Of a stretch of 15,135 nt of DNA, positions 1 to 6,925 are shown piece after piece; the stretch's first letter is position 1; each line of letters starts with the position of its first letter. The notes under the pieces were generated by a model that was not told the origin of the DNA, searched no databases, and saw only the letters and a list, made by a program, of their open reading frames with translations. The position numbers and the translations under genes are program-made. Source of the DNA: DATJFH01 sp035495815 (lineage in GTDB: Bacteria; Acidobacteriota; Terriglobia; Bryobacterales; Bryobacteraceae); contig DATJFH010000269.1 in assembly GCA_035495815.1 (NCBI GenBank), positions 1 to 15,135 of the forward strand. The letters are read 5' to 3'.

Positions 1-1
1 C

Positions 2-1852
2 GTCAAGGGCGAATTCGAGAACCGGTTGAAGAGCCTCATCGCCGAAGTCAAGAACTCGCCCACGCCGATCATCCTGTTCATCGACGAAGCCCACACCATG
101 ATCGGCGCCGGCGGACAGGCCGGACAGGGCGACGCCGCCAATCTGCTCAAGCCCGCCCTGGCGCGCGGAGAGCTGCGCACCATTGCCGCCACAACCTGGT
201 CCGAATACAAGAAGTACTTCGAGAAGGACCCCGCTCTGGCCCGCCGTTTCCAGCTCGTGAAAGTAGAGGAGCCCACCGAGGAAGCCTGCCGCCTCATGAT
301 GCGCGGTCTGGTCCCCACGCTCGAGAATCATCACAACGTGCGCGTCCTCGACGAAGGGCTGGCCGGAGCCGTGAAGCTGTCGCACCGCTACCTGCCGGAC
401 CGCCAGCTGCCGGATAAGGCCGTCAGCGTGCTCGATACCGCCTGCGCCCGGCTCGCACTCGGCCAGAATTCGATTCCCCCCGCCATCGAGGACGCCACCC
501 GCACCCTCGACGATCTGGCCGTGCAGACCCGCGTGCTCGAGCGCGAAGTCAATCTCGGCGCCGACCACCGCGAGCGGCTGAGTGAGATAGCCCAGCGCCG
601 CGCCTCCACTGAAGGCAGGCTCGAAGGCCTGCGCGGGCGATGGGAAAAGGAGCTGGGACTCGTAAACCAAATCCGCGAAATCCGCAATAAACTAGAGGGC
701 GTCCCCACCACCCCGTCGGGTGAGGGCCAGGCTTCGCAGGGTGCCGCCGCCCAGCCCGCCATGGATCCCGACGCGCTGCGCGCCGAGCTGGCCAAACTCA
801 ACGCCGAGCTCGATGCCATTCAGGGCGAAACCCCGCTCGTCCGTGTCTCGGTGGACGCCCAGGTCATCGGCGAAGTCATCTCCGGCTGGACCGGGATCCC
901 GGTCGGCAAGATGCTCAAGGACGAGATCGCCACCGTTCTGAATCTCGAGCATCACCTCGGCGGCCGCGTGATCGGCCAGTCGCACGCTCTCGAAGGCATC
1001 AGCCAGCGCATCCGCACGGCGCGGGCCAGCCTCGACGATCCGAACAAGCCGGTCGGCGTCTTCCTGCTGGTGGGCCCCAGCGGCGTGGGAAAAACCGAAA
1101 CCGCCCTGGCGCTCTCCGACCTCCTATACGGAGGCGAGCAGAACCTGATCTCCATCAATATGTCCGAATTTCAGGAGGCCCACACCGTTTCGACGCTCAA
1201 GGGCTCGCCCCCCGGCTACGTCGGCTACGGAGAGGGCGGCGTGCTCACCGAAGCCGTCCGCCGCAGGCCCTATTCCGTGGTGCTGCTGGACGAAGTGGAA
1301 AAAGCGCACCCCGATGTGCTGGAGCTGTTCTTTCAGGTGTTCGACAAGGGAATGATGGACGACGGCGAAGGCCGCCGCATCGATTTCAAGAACAACATCA
1401 TCATTCTCACGTCCAATGCCGCCACCGACACTCTGATGAAGCTGTGCGCGGATCCGGAGACGATGCCCGGTCCCGAAGGTCTCGTCAACGCGCTCAAACC
1501 CGAGCTCAACAAGATCTTCAAGCCCGCCTTCCTCGGACGCCTCGTGATCATTCCCTACTTCCCCATCCGGGACGAAGCGTTGAAGAAGATCATCACGCTC
1601 AAGCTGGGCAAGATCCAGCGCCGCCTCCAGGAGACGCACCGCATCTCGCTCACTCACGACGACGCGCTGATCGACGAAGTCGCCAAACGCTGCACGGAAG
1701 TGGAAAGCGGCGCCAGAAACGTGGACAACATCCTGACGAATACGCTGCTGCCTGAGATCTCAAAGCAGATTCTGGGCCGCATCGCGGAAGGTGAGAAGCC
1801 GAAGTCGATCCACATCAGCATCGCGGAAGACGGGTCGTTCCTGTACTCCTGA
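2..1852 (+). CDS. clpV: Type VI secretion AAA+ ATPase ClpV/TssH, C-terminal part (5' truncated by window edge)
   Basis: ClpV (TssH) is a cytoplasmic double-ring AAA+ unfoldase that pulls apart the contracted TssB/TssC sheath so the type VI apparatus can be reused. The reading frame is already open at base 2 (VKGEFENRLKSL...), which is the ClpB/ClpV pore-loop region after the first Walker A. About 616 residues are present, so roughly 250-280 N-terminal residues lie outside; an apparent TTG start at base 26 is just an internal Leu codon. Visible parts in order are D1 Walker B (ILFIDEAH, near nt 68-95), the coiled-coil middle region with a Gly/Ala/Gln-rich stretch (nt about 700-765), the ISGWTGIPVGKM signature, D2 Walker A (GPSGVGKTE, near nt 1073), the MSEFQEAHTVS and GSPPGYVGYGEGG pore segment, D2 Walker B (VVLLDEVEKAHPDV), sensor 1 (TSNAA) and the sensor 2 region (SGARNVDNI). 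The MSEFQEAHTVSTLKGSPPGYVGYGEGG block favours ClpV over housekeeping ClpB. The next gene is convergent, so this is the last plus-strand gene of its unit. Confidence 0.95.
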   Translation, partial: VKGEFENRLKSLIAEVKNSPTPIILFIDEAHTMIGAGGQAGQGDAANLLKPALARGELRTIAATTWSEYKKYFEKDPALARRFQLVKVEEPTEEACRLMMRGLVPTLENHHNVRVLDEGLAGAVKLSHRYLPDRQLPDKAVSVLDTACARLALGQNSIPPAIEDATRTLDDLAVQTRVLEREVNLGADHRERLSEIAQRRASTEGRLEGLRGRWEKELGLVNQIREIRNKLEGVPTTPSGEGQASQGAAAQPAMDPDALRAELAKLNAELDAIQGETPLVRVSVDAQVIGEVISGWTGIPVGKMLKDEIATVLNLEHHLGGRVIGQSHALEGISQRIRTARASLDDPNKPVGVFLLVGPSGVGKTETALALSDLLYGGEQNLISINMSEFQEAHTVSTLKGSPPGYVGYGEGGVLTEAVRRRPYSVVLLDEVEKAHPDVLELFFQVFDKGMMDDGEGRRIDFKNNIIILTSNAATDTLMKLCADPETMPGPEGLVNALKPELNKIFKPAFLGRLVIIPYFPIRDEALKKIITLKLGKIQRRLQETHRISLTHDDALIDEVAKRCTEVESGARNVDNILTNTLLPEISKQILGRIAEGEKPKSIHISIAEDGSFLYS

Positions 1853-1971
1853 CGCCTGTACCCCCGCTCCGCCGTTCGGCCGATCCGCCGCGTCTCTCAG
1901 GGCGCGGGCGGACCGGCCGGCCGGCTTCCTCCGATCCGAACTCGACCGCCTGTTCCGATTGTGAGAATCGC

Positions 1972-1990
1972 CCGGCCTGGCAGTGGCCGG
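1972..1990. other. GC-rich hairpin between convergent clpV and PilZ genes
   Basis: The 204-bp spacer between the convergent stops of clpV (1852) and the PilZ gene (2057) has no supported gene. It holds a perfect 6-bp inverted repeat, CCGGCC at 1972-1977 and GGCCGG at 1985-1990, with a 7-nt loop. An imperfect GC-rich dyad also sits at 1879-1917. Neither is followed by a T tract, so a bidirectional intrinsic terminator is only a possibility. Confidence 0.3.
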
Positions 1991-2056
1991 TATGTAAGGG
2001 GTTGAAACAAGTTTCTGCCGTCTTGTCCTGGCGGGATCCGGCGGCAGTCGTGCCGT

Positions 2057-2410
2057 TTACAGCCCGTTCGAGCCGCGCGTCTTGAATTCGTACCGCTCGA
2101 TGGAAATGGCCGCCTGGTTCTCCTCCGTACGCACCAGGCGGCCCAGCGCCACCAGTTTCAATGGCAGCGCGTCGTTCAGCTGGGCAGGCCAACTGACCGC
2201 CAGCTCAACGCGTTCCCCCTCCGGCAACGCGGACTCCGTGGTAAACAACACTCCCCCACTGCTCATATTGAGGGTTTTACCCGTGCCCACCTGCTTGACT
2301 GTCTTCTTCCCCCCCAGCACCTTGTAGCGCACGTCACGCTCGATCGGAAGCCGGTTTGACGTTCTCCGGTCATCACTCACTTCGGCGCGCCTTAGAATTC
2401 GATTTGACAT
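2057..2410 (-). CDS. PilZ domain protein (c-di-GMP receptor candidate)
   Basis: This is a 117-residue single-domain PilZ protein, cytoplasmic, with no signal peptide or membrane segment. PilZ domains bind cyclic di-GMP through an N-terminal RxxxR and a downstream D/NxSxxG motif. Both are visible: RTSNR at residues 16-20 and NMSSGG at 48-53, using the Asn variant. The stretch between them (LPIERDVRYKV) and the following GVLFTTE strand fit the PilZ barrel. It has no enzymatic or DNA-binding partner domain, so it presumably acts by contacting another protein. The ATG at 2410 is preceded at about 12 nt by GGGAGAAG, a usable but loosely spaced ribosome site. It stands alone, convergent with clpV and divergent from the secreted amidohydrolase. 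Its position beside the type VI ATPase suggests, but does not show, a link between c-di-GMP and secretion; twitching, gliding or polysaccharide control are equally possible. Confidence 0.85.
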   Translation of the reverse strand: MSNRILRRAEVSDDRRTSNRLPIERDVRYKVLGGKKTVKQVGTGKTLNMSSGGVLFTTESALPEGERVELAVSWPAQLNDALPLKLVALGRLVRTEENQAAISIERYEFKTRGSNGL

Positions 2411-2444
2411 TTGACATATCTTCTCCCAAGTCGGCAGGACTGTT

Positions 2445-2458
2445 CAATAGCGCTATTG
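2445..2458. promoter_or_regulatory. 14-bp perfect palindrome, operator candidate
   Basis: CAATAGCGCTATTG reads identically on both strands. It lies 34 bp upstream of the PilZ start in the divergent intergenic region and only 10 bp from a second, longer dyad. Perfect symmetry of 14 bp in a non-coding, AT-richer spacer is typical of a dimeric regulator's site. The cognate regulator is not identifiable from the window. Confidence 0.45.
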
Positions 2459-2468
2459 GTTCATTTCT

Positions 2469-2489
2469 GTACTAAGGACACCTTAGTAC
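2469..2489. promoter_or_regulatory. 21-bp perfect dyad (9-bp arms, 3-bp spacer), operator candidate
   Basis: The left arm is GTACTAAGG, the spacer is ACA, and the right arm CCTTAGTAC is its exact reverse complement. It sits between the divergent PilZ gene (start 2410) and secreted amidohydrolase gene (start 2624), about 58 bp and 134 bp from the two starts. There is no T tract and no nearby gene end, so a terminator is unlikely. A homodimeric repressor or activator serving one or both genes is the natural reading. No regulator gene is adjacent. Confidence 0.5.
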
Positions 2490-2522
2490 CCCTTTCCGAG
2501 CTACGCCCTAATCCTTACGGGA

Positions 2523-2553
2523 ATGACAGTACTCCTGCGATTTGTTTTAAAAT
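2523..2553 (+). promoter_or_regulatory. Weak sigma-70-like promoter candidate for the secreted amidohydrolase
   Basis: ATGACA at 2523-2528 matches five of six bases of the -35 consensus. TAAAAT at 2548-2553 matches five of six of the -10 consensus. The spacing is 19 bp, longer than the ideal 17. It lies about 70 bp upstream of the start at 2624 in the least GC-rich part of the window. Confidence 0.3.
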
Positions 2554-2623
2554 GAACTGGATTCAGCGTGATTCCGGCTAACGTGATAGTCTGGGCAGGA
2601 CGCCCTTAGGATTTCGAACCAAA

Positions 2624-3484
2624 ATGAAATTCCTGATTTTTCTTACAGCTCTCTTCTCTTGTTCGACAGCATTCGCCCAGCCGAAACTGGTGGACGCCCA
2701 CGTCCACCATAACGGAGATCCGGCTTTCTTGCGAAAGCTGATTGCCAAACTGGAAGCCGCCGACGGAACCGCGTTCCTGCTGACCGCTCCCAAGGATCTC
2801 GACAGCGTAAAGGACTTCATCAGCCGTAATCCCAAACGGCTGATCGGTTTCGGCAGCATCCAGCTGGACGACCCGAAGGCGCTGGAATTGATCGACCGCT
2901 TCCACGCCGCCGGCTTCCGCGGCCTGGGGGAGCTTACCGGTCCTCTCAAGAATTACGACGACCGCGCCTATTGGCCCCTCTACGAGCGCGCCGAAAAATA
3001 CCGCATGATCATCCTGTTCCACACCGGCATCGTAAACCGGCGGAATCCTGATATTTCGAGTGACGTCAGCGTGGACCGCATGCGCCCCACCACGCTTGAC
3101 CTGATTGCGCGCAAGTTCCCCAAACTCACGATCATCGGCGCGCATCTCGGCAATCCCGATTACGCCTGGGCCGCGGAGATCGCCCGCTGGAATCCCAACC
3201 TGTATTTCGACGTTTCGGGCTCCACGTTGATCAAGAAACAGGAAGACTACAAGTTCTTCAAATCGCTGTTCTGGTGGTCCGGAGTCGTCAGCCCGCACAC
3301 CCCCAAGGGAGGTCCCAGCGCTTTTGAAAGGCTGGTTTACGGATCGGACGTGTTCGACGGCGACCTGTCGGAATTCGACGGCGCATTGGAGCGCTATAAA
3401 CGGATGCTCACCGAATGCGGCGTTCCACCCGCGGCGCAGGCCAATATCTTCGGCGGCACCCTGTGGAAGATCTTGAACCGCTGA
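2624..3484 (+). CDS. Exported amidohydrolase-family (Amidohydro_2-type) metal-dependent hydrolase
   Basis: A 286-residue protein with a clear signal peptide (MKFLIFLTALFSCSTAFA, cleavage expected before Q19), so it works in the periplasm or outside the cell. The mature part is a TIM-barrel amidohydrolase. The metal-binding HxH of strand 1 is H26/H28 (DAHVHH), further metal or base histidines are H133 (LFHTG) and H174 (GAHLG), and the strand-8 aspartate is D242 (YGSDVF). This set is normal for Amidohydro_2 proteins, which include decarboxylases (ACMSD, gamma-resorcylate type) and lactonases. I cannot tell the substrate or whether it hydrolyses or decarboxylates. An upstream TTAGGA serves as a modest ribosome site. 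It is transcribed alone, divergent from the PilZ gene and convergent with the hybrid kinase, with only 22 bp between stops and no obvious terminator there. The export signal is notable, because characterised ACMSD-like enzymes are cytoplasmic. Confidence 0.85.
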   Translation: MKFLIFLTALFSCSTAFAQPKLVDAHVHHNGDPAFLRKLIAKLEAADGTAFLLTAPKDLDSVKDFISRNPKRLIGFGSIQLDDPKALELIDRFHAAGFRGLGELTGPLKNYDDRAYWPLYERAEKYRMIILFHTGIVNRRNPDISSDVSVDRMRPTTLDLIARKFPKLTIIGAHLGNPDYAWAAEIARWNPNLYFDVSGSTLIKKQEDYKFFKSLFWWSGVVSPHTPKGGPSAFERLVYGSDVFDGDLSEFDGALERYKRMLTECGVPPAAQANIFGGTLWKILNR

Positions 3485-3506
3485 CCGGGGCGCCGGACCG
3501 CCGAAC

Positions 3507-5972
3507 CTACCCCAGCGCCTGCCGCAGAACCCGGCTCAGGCTCTCCTCGGTGAACGGCTTCGGCAAGTACGCCACCGACCGGTCGATGACGCCGCTTTGA
3601 CCGATAATCTCGTCCGAATAACCGGACATGTAAATCACCTTGGTATCGGGATGCAGCGCCGTCAGGCGGGCGGCGAGTTCGCGGCCGTTCATCCCCGGCA
3701 TGACGACATCGGTCAGCAACAGCCGGATGGGTCCCTGGTGACCTTCGGCGATACGAAGCGCCTCCCGTCCATCGGCGCCCGCCAGCACGTGAAATCCGAA
3801 CTCGCGAAGCAGATAACAGACCAGCCTTCGGACTTCCTCCTGGTCTTCCACCACCAGCACCGTTCCCGACCCCTGATAGGCCCGCTTGTGTCCCCCCGCT
3901 GAGCGCGCTTCGATCTTCGCCCCTCCTTCGACCCTCGGGAAATAGACACTGAATACGGCGCCCTCGCCCGGACGGCTTTCGACCGAGATGTGCCCCCCGT
4001 TCTGGGATACGATTCCGAAAACCGTCGACAGACCCAATCCCGAACCCTTGCTGAACGGCTTGGTGGTGAAGAACGGCTCGAACAGGTTCTTCTTCGTGTT
4101 CTCGTCCATCCCGACCCCGGTGTCGCGCACCTGCAGCAGCACGAACGGCTTGGCGCCGGGCTCGCTGGGCTCGTCCCGAACCTCCAAGCCTACCCAGACG
4201 CTCCTCGTTTCGATGGTCAGCTTGCCGCCCTCCGGCATGGCTTCCTGGCCATTGACCGCCAGGTTCATCATCACCTGGTGGATTTGCGTGCGGTCCGCGC
4301 GCACGGCTCCCAGGGAAACGTCCAGTGAAATCAACAACTGGATGTTCTCGCCGATCACCCTTCTTAACATCGGCTGCATTTCGACGATCAGCGCGTTCAA
4401 ATCGCAAGGCTGCGGATGGGAAATCTGCTTCCGTCCGAACGCCAGCAGCTGCTGCGTCAGCTCGGCGCCCCTGGCGCCGGCATTGCGAATCTGCTGCAGC
4501 CCGTCCCGCGAAGGGTGGTCCTTTGCGAGCTGGAGGAAGATCAGGTCCGCGTAGCCGTTGATCACGGTCAGCAGATTGTTGAAATCGTGCGCGACGCCGC
4601 CCGCCAGCCGGCCCAGGCTCTCCAGTTTCTGGGATTGAATCAGGCTCTCCTCCAGCCGCACGCGGTCCGTGATGTCGAAGAACGAGACGATCACCCGGGA
4701 CCACAACAGCGGAGCCTCTCCTACCAGCGTTACGATCATGTTCACCGTGCGCTGTTCTCCGCTCAGGGTTCGAACCTGGAACTCGGTCCTGTAGGAGGAG
4801 TTGTTTTCAGCCAGCGTGCCGATCTCGTCCCGAAAGATTTCGTACGCCTTCTCGTCGAAGATCTCGGTCAGCTCGCCGAGCTGTTCCTTCGCCGACGCTC
4901 CGTAAAAATCCCGGGCCGCCCGGTTCACGTCGATTACTTTCACCTTCCGCAGCAGCGCCCCTACCTCTTCCGGCTTCTCCATCAGGTACGTCCTCAGGTC
5001 GGTGACGCCGGAGTCCTGCAACTCGTCCAGATACTCTTTGACCCTCGAAAAATCCTCTTCCCACATCGGAAAGGGTGAGTTCTCGAAAAGGGTCCGGTAG
5101 TGCTCCTCGTCGATTCGAAGCCGCTGCTCGATCTGGCGCCGTGTTTCTTCGGACAGGATGCGCTCGGTGATGTCACGCTCCCGCCCCTGTACTCCAATCT
5201 GCCGGCCGCTCTCGTCGAGTATCGGTCCCCAGGAGGCCTCGATCCATTTCAGCCGGCCATCCTTGGTGGTCAGCCGGTATTGTTCTTCGTGAAAGGCCTT
5301 CCCCTCGAAAACCCGGTCCCAGATGTTCAGCATCCGAGGCTGGTCGTCCGGATGGATCCAGCAGATGAATTGAGCCTCCTCCAGTTCCGCAATCGAATAT
5401 CCGGTCAGCGTCTGGGCCGCCGGATTGGCGAAAAGTAAGCGCCGGTCCATGTCGTAGGCCAGCACCATCTCGGTCAGATTCTTCGCCATCATGCGAAATC
5501 GGAGCTGCCCCTGCCGGAGCGACTCCTCGAGGAGCTTCGAACCAGTCAGATCGCGGGCGATGACCTGGATGGCCGGCGGCCTCTCCTCGTCCCGCGTCGC
5601 GCTGACGTGAACCTCGACCGGGACGATCGTGCCATCGCTGGTGATGAACTCGGCCTGACCGCAGGCGCGCTTTCCCGCCAGCGCTTCTTCGGCCAGCTTC
5701 AACAGCCCCGCGTATGAGTCGGCGGTCATGAGCTGACGAATCGTCATCGCCAGAAGCTCGGCGCGGCCAAATCGTATCAGCCGCTCTCCGGCCCCGTTGA
5801 CCGAGAGGAGATTCCCTTCCAGATCATAGGTGTAGAGAGCATCGGGAAGACTTTCGAGGAGCCCCGAGTATTGAGCCTCCCAGAACCGTGCTCGCTCTTC
5901 CCAGTCCGTGCGCTGGTTCGGAGCATCGTCAGTGACGCGCTGACTGGACATAGCTGTGGCGCGATCCGCCAC
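3507..5972 (-). CDS. Soluble PAS-rich hybrid histidine kinase with C-terminal receiver
   Basis: An 821-residue two-component hybrid kinase with no membrane segment, so a cytoplasmic sensor. Domains in order: PAS 1 (about 35-145), PAS 2 with PAC (about 155-275, ending GRERDITER), a third PAS-like domain (about 288-440, containing FENSPFPMWEEDFS and ending FFDITDR), HisKA with phospho-acceptor H462 (GGVAHDFNNLL), HATPase with N box (NLAVNGQEAM, 570-579), G1 (DTGVGM, D617) and G2 (GSGLGL, 643-648), then a receiver at about 703-821 with phospho-acceptor D755 (LLTDVVMPG), acidic E709/D710 and K805. All catalytic residues are present. The start is uncertain: GTG at 5972 gives 821 residues, while ATG at 5951 gives 814; neither has a strong ribosome site. 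It lies 65 bp downstream of the VOC gene on the same strand and may be cotranscribed or use a promoter in that gap. No DNA-binding output partner is adjacent. The ligand sensed by the PAS domains is unknown. Confidence 0.93.
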   Translation of the reverse strand: MADRATAMSSQRVTDDAPNQRTDWEERARFWEAQYSGLLESLPDALYTYDLEGNLLSVNGAGERLIRFGRAELLAMTIRQLMTADSYAGLLKLAEEALAGKRACGQAEFITSDGTIVPVEVHVSATRDEERPPAIQVIARDLTGSKLLEESLRQGQLRFRMMAKNLTEMVLAYDMDRRLLFANPAAQTLTGYSIAELEEAQFICWIHPDDQPRMLNIWDRVFEGKAFHEEQYRLTTKDGRLKWIEASWGPILDESGRQIGVQGRERDITERILSEETRRQIEQRLRIDEEHYRTLFENSPFPMWEEDFSRVKEYLDELQDSGVTDLRTYLMEKPEEVGALLRKVKVIDVNRAARDFYGASAKEQLGELTEIFDEKAYEIFRDEIGTLAENNSSYRTEFQVRTLSGEQRTVNMIVTLVGEAPLLWSRVIVSFFDITDRVRLEESLIQSQKLESLGRLAGGVAHDFNNLLTVINGYADLIFLQLAKDHPSRDGLQQIRNAGARGAELTQQLLAFGRKQISHPQPCDLNALIVEMQPMLRRVIGENIQLLISLDVSLGAVRADRTQIHQVMMNLAVNGQEAMPEGGKLTIETRSVWVGLEVRDEPSEPGAKPFVLLQVRDTGVGMDENTKKNLFEPFFTTKPFSKGSGLGLSTVFGIVSQNGGHISVESRPGEGAVFSVYFPRVEGGAKIEARSAGGHKRAYQGSGTVLVVEDQEEVRRLVCYLLREFGFHVLAGADGREALRIAEGHQGPIRLLLTDVVMPGMNGRELAARLTALHPDTKVIYMSGYSDEIIGQSGVIDRSVAYLPKPFTEESLSRVLRQALG

Positions 5973-6037
5973 CGGATTTAACTATGGTATTCCATCCTGG
6001 TATAGGGTTTCTAGTACCGTCTGAGGATGCTGGGGTT

Positions 6038-6925
6038 TTACTCGATTCCGAGCCGCCAGCCCAGTTTTTCGGGGTCTATCCAGTTCACATCCTTGCCGAA
6101 CCAGCGCGATTTGGAAGCAGTCCGATAGCGCCCTCTCTTCCCTGCGCCGAGTACGAAGGCGCAGGGAGCCTCACCGAATTTCTCGAGCCGCTCCGCCAGC
6201 CACGAATGCGATGAAAGCGGCGCCGCCAGCACCACAGGACCACCCCCCAGCATCGCCAGGTGGGCGTCGAAATCCTTGTCGACCTGCTTCAGCGGCGCCG
6301 GATAACCGTACGCCTCCCGATATTTCTTCACCGCCTCCTCGAGGTCCCTCACCGCGATCACCACCTTGGTCACCCCGCTGAATTGCGGAGCCGCCGGTTT
6401 GCCCCGGGGATTCACGCGGTCGCCGCGCGGAGTGAAATCCTGGATCAGGAACGGGAAGAACGAGCCGCGGACCCCGTCGCCGACCTGGGCCGTCTGCCAC
6501 TCCAGCCGTTTGCCGTCGGGCCGCTGGCGTCCGGCCCGTTCCGGTGGACTCACGGCCACGCCGGCGGCCCGCAAACGCTTCGCTGCCGTTTCGAGGTCGG
6601 GTGCGCGAACCGCCCAGGCGCACGGCCCGCCGTTCAGCTCGATGAACTCGCCCCACGGATGAGCTGCCACCGCCTGCGGATCGGCATTCGCCTGTCGCGC
6701 GATCAGCTCCAGGTAGGAGCCGTCACGAAAGCTTACGATCGCCATCTCGGTAGCGCGGTTTCCATGCGCGCCGCCGGGCTCGCTGCGGATTCCGGCGGCC
6801 GCCAGCTTCTCCTGAAGATCCGCGAGCCGGGCGCCCGCGGCGGTCACGTGATCGATCGTCAAATCGGCTCCCAGCAGAAAGATCGGCGCCAGCGCTGGAA
6901 TCGCCAACCGGTATGGCGTCTTCAT
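6038..6925 (-). CDS. Exported VOC / glyoxalase-3-like domain protein
   Basis: A 295-residue protein of the vicinal oxygen chelate fold, the fold of glyoxalases, extradiol dioxygenases and related metal enzymes. The N-terminus (MKTPYRLAIPALAPIFLLGA, cleavage near D21) is a signal peptide, unusual for the family. The first module starts at IDHVTAAG (H26) and includes GGAHGNRATE (H54) and YLELIA (E73), a pattern like Glyoxalase_3 proteins. A second module begins near residue 183 (VTKVVIAVRDLEEAVKKYREAYG). The chosen start is ATG at 6925, which overlaps the preceding stop in an ATGA, so translation is likely coupled to the upstream PHP hydrolase. The frame stays open far upstream to 7393, but that part is antisense-like shadow inside the upstream gene and lacks a signal peptide. 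The reaction is not predictable. By position it may rearrange or bind a product of the two exported hydrolases before it. 65 bp separate it from the hybrid kinase downstream. Confidence 0.8.
   Translation of the reverse strand: MKTPYRLAIPALAPIFLLGADLTIDHVTAAGARLADLQEKLAAAGIRSEPGGAHGNRATEMAIVSFRDGSYLELIARQANADPQAVAAHPWGEFIELNGGPCAWAVRAPDLETAAKRLRAAGVAVSPPERAGRQRPDGKRLEWQTAQVGDGVRGSFFPFLIQDFTPRGDRVNPRGKPAAPQFSGVTKVVIAVRDLEEAVKKYREAYGYPAPLKQVDKDFDAHLAMLGGGPVVLAAPLSSHSWLAERLEKFGEAPCAFVLGAGKRGRYRTASKSRWFGKDVNWIDPEKLGWRLGIE

Noticed and set aside
26..28. TTG at 26 as the start of the ClpV gene
   Set aside because: The frame is open to the left edge and the codons before it (VKGEFENR) match the conserved ClpB/ClpV sequence, so the gene continues outside the window.
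1879..1917. Imperfect GC-rich dyad after clpV as an intrinsic terminator
   Set aside because: The stem has mismatches and no T tract follows; in DNA this GC-rich such dyads arise easily by chance.
1993..2016. Short inverted repeat (GAAAC, GTTTC) as a possible CRISPR-like or attachment repeat
   Set aside because: Only one copy is present in the window and the arms are 5 bp; there is no array, no integrase and no flanking duplication.
3394..4704. 436-codon minus-strand frame inside the hybrid kinase
   Set aside because: It is an out-of-frame reading of the kinase and receiver region, Arg/Gly-rich and without motifs; the kinase frame is complete.
5993..6029. Nested inverted pairs (CATCCT/AGGATG and GGTA/TACC) between the VOC and kinase genes
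   Set aside because: The arms are short and offset by a 5-nt asymmetry, so a stable stem or a symmetric operator is not convincing.
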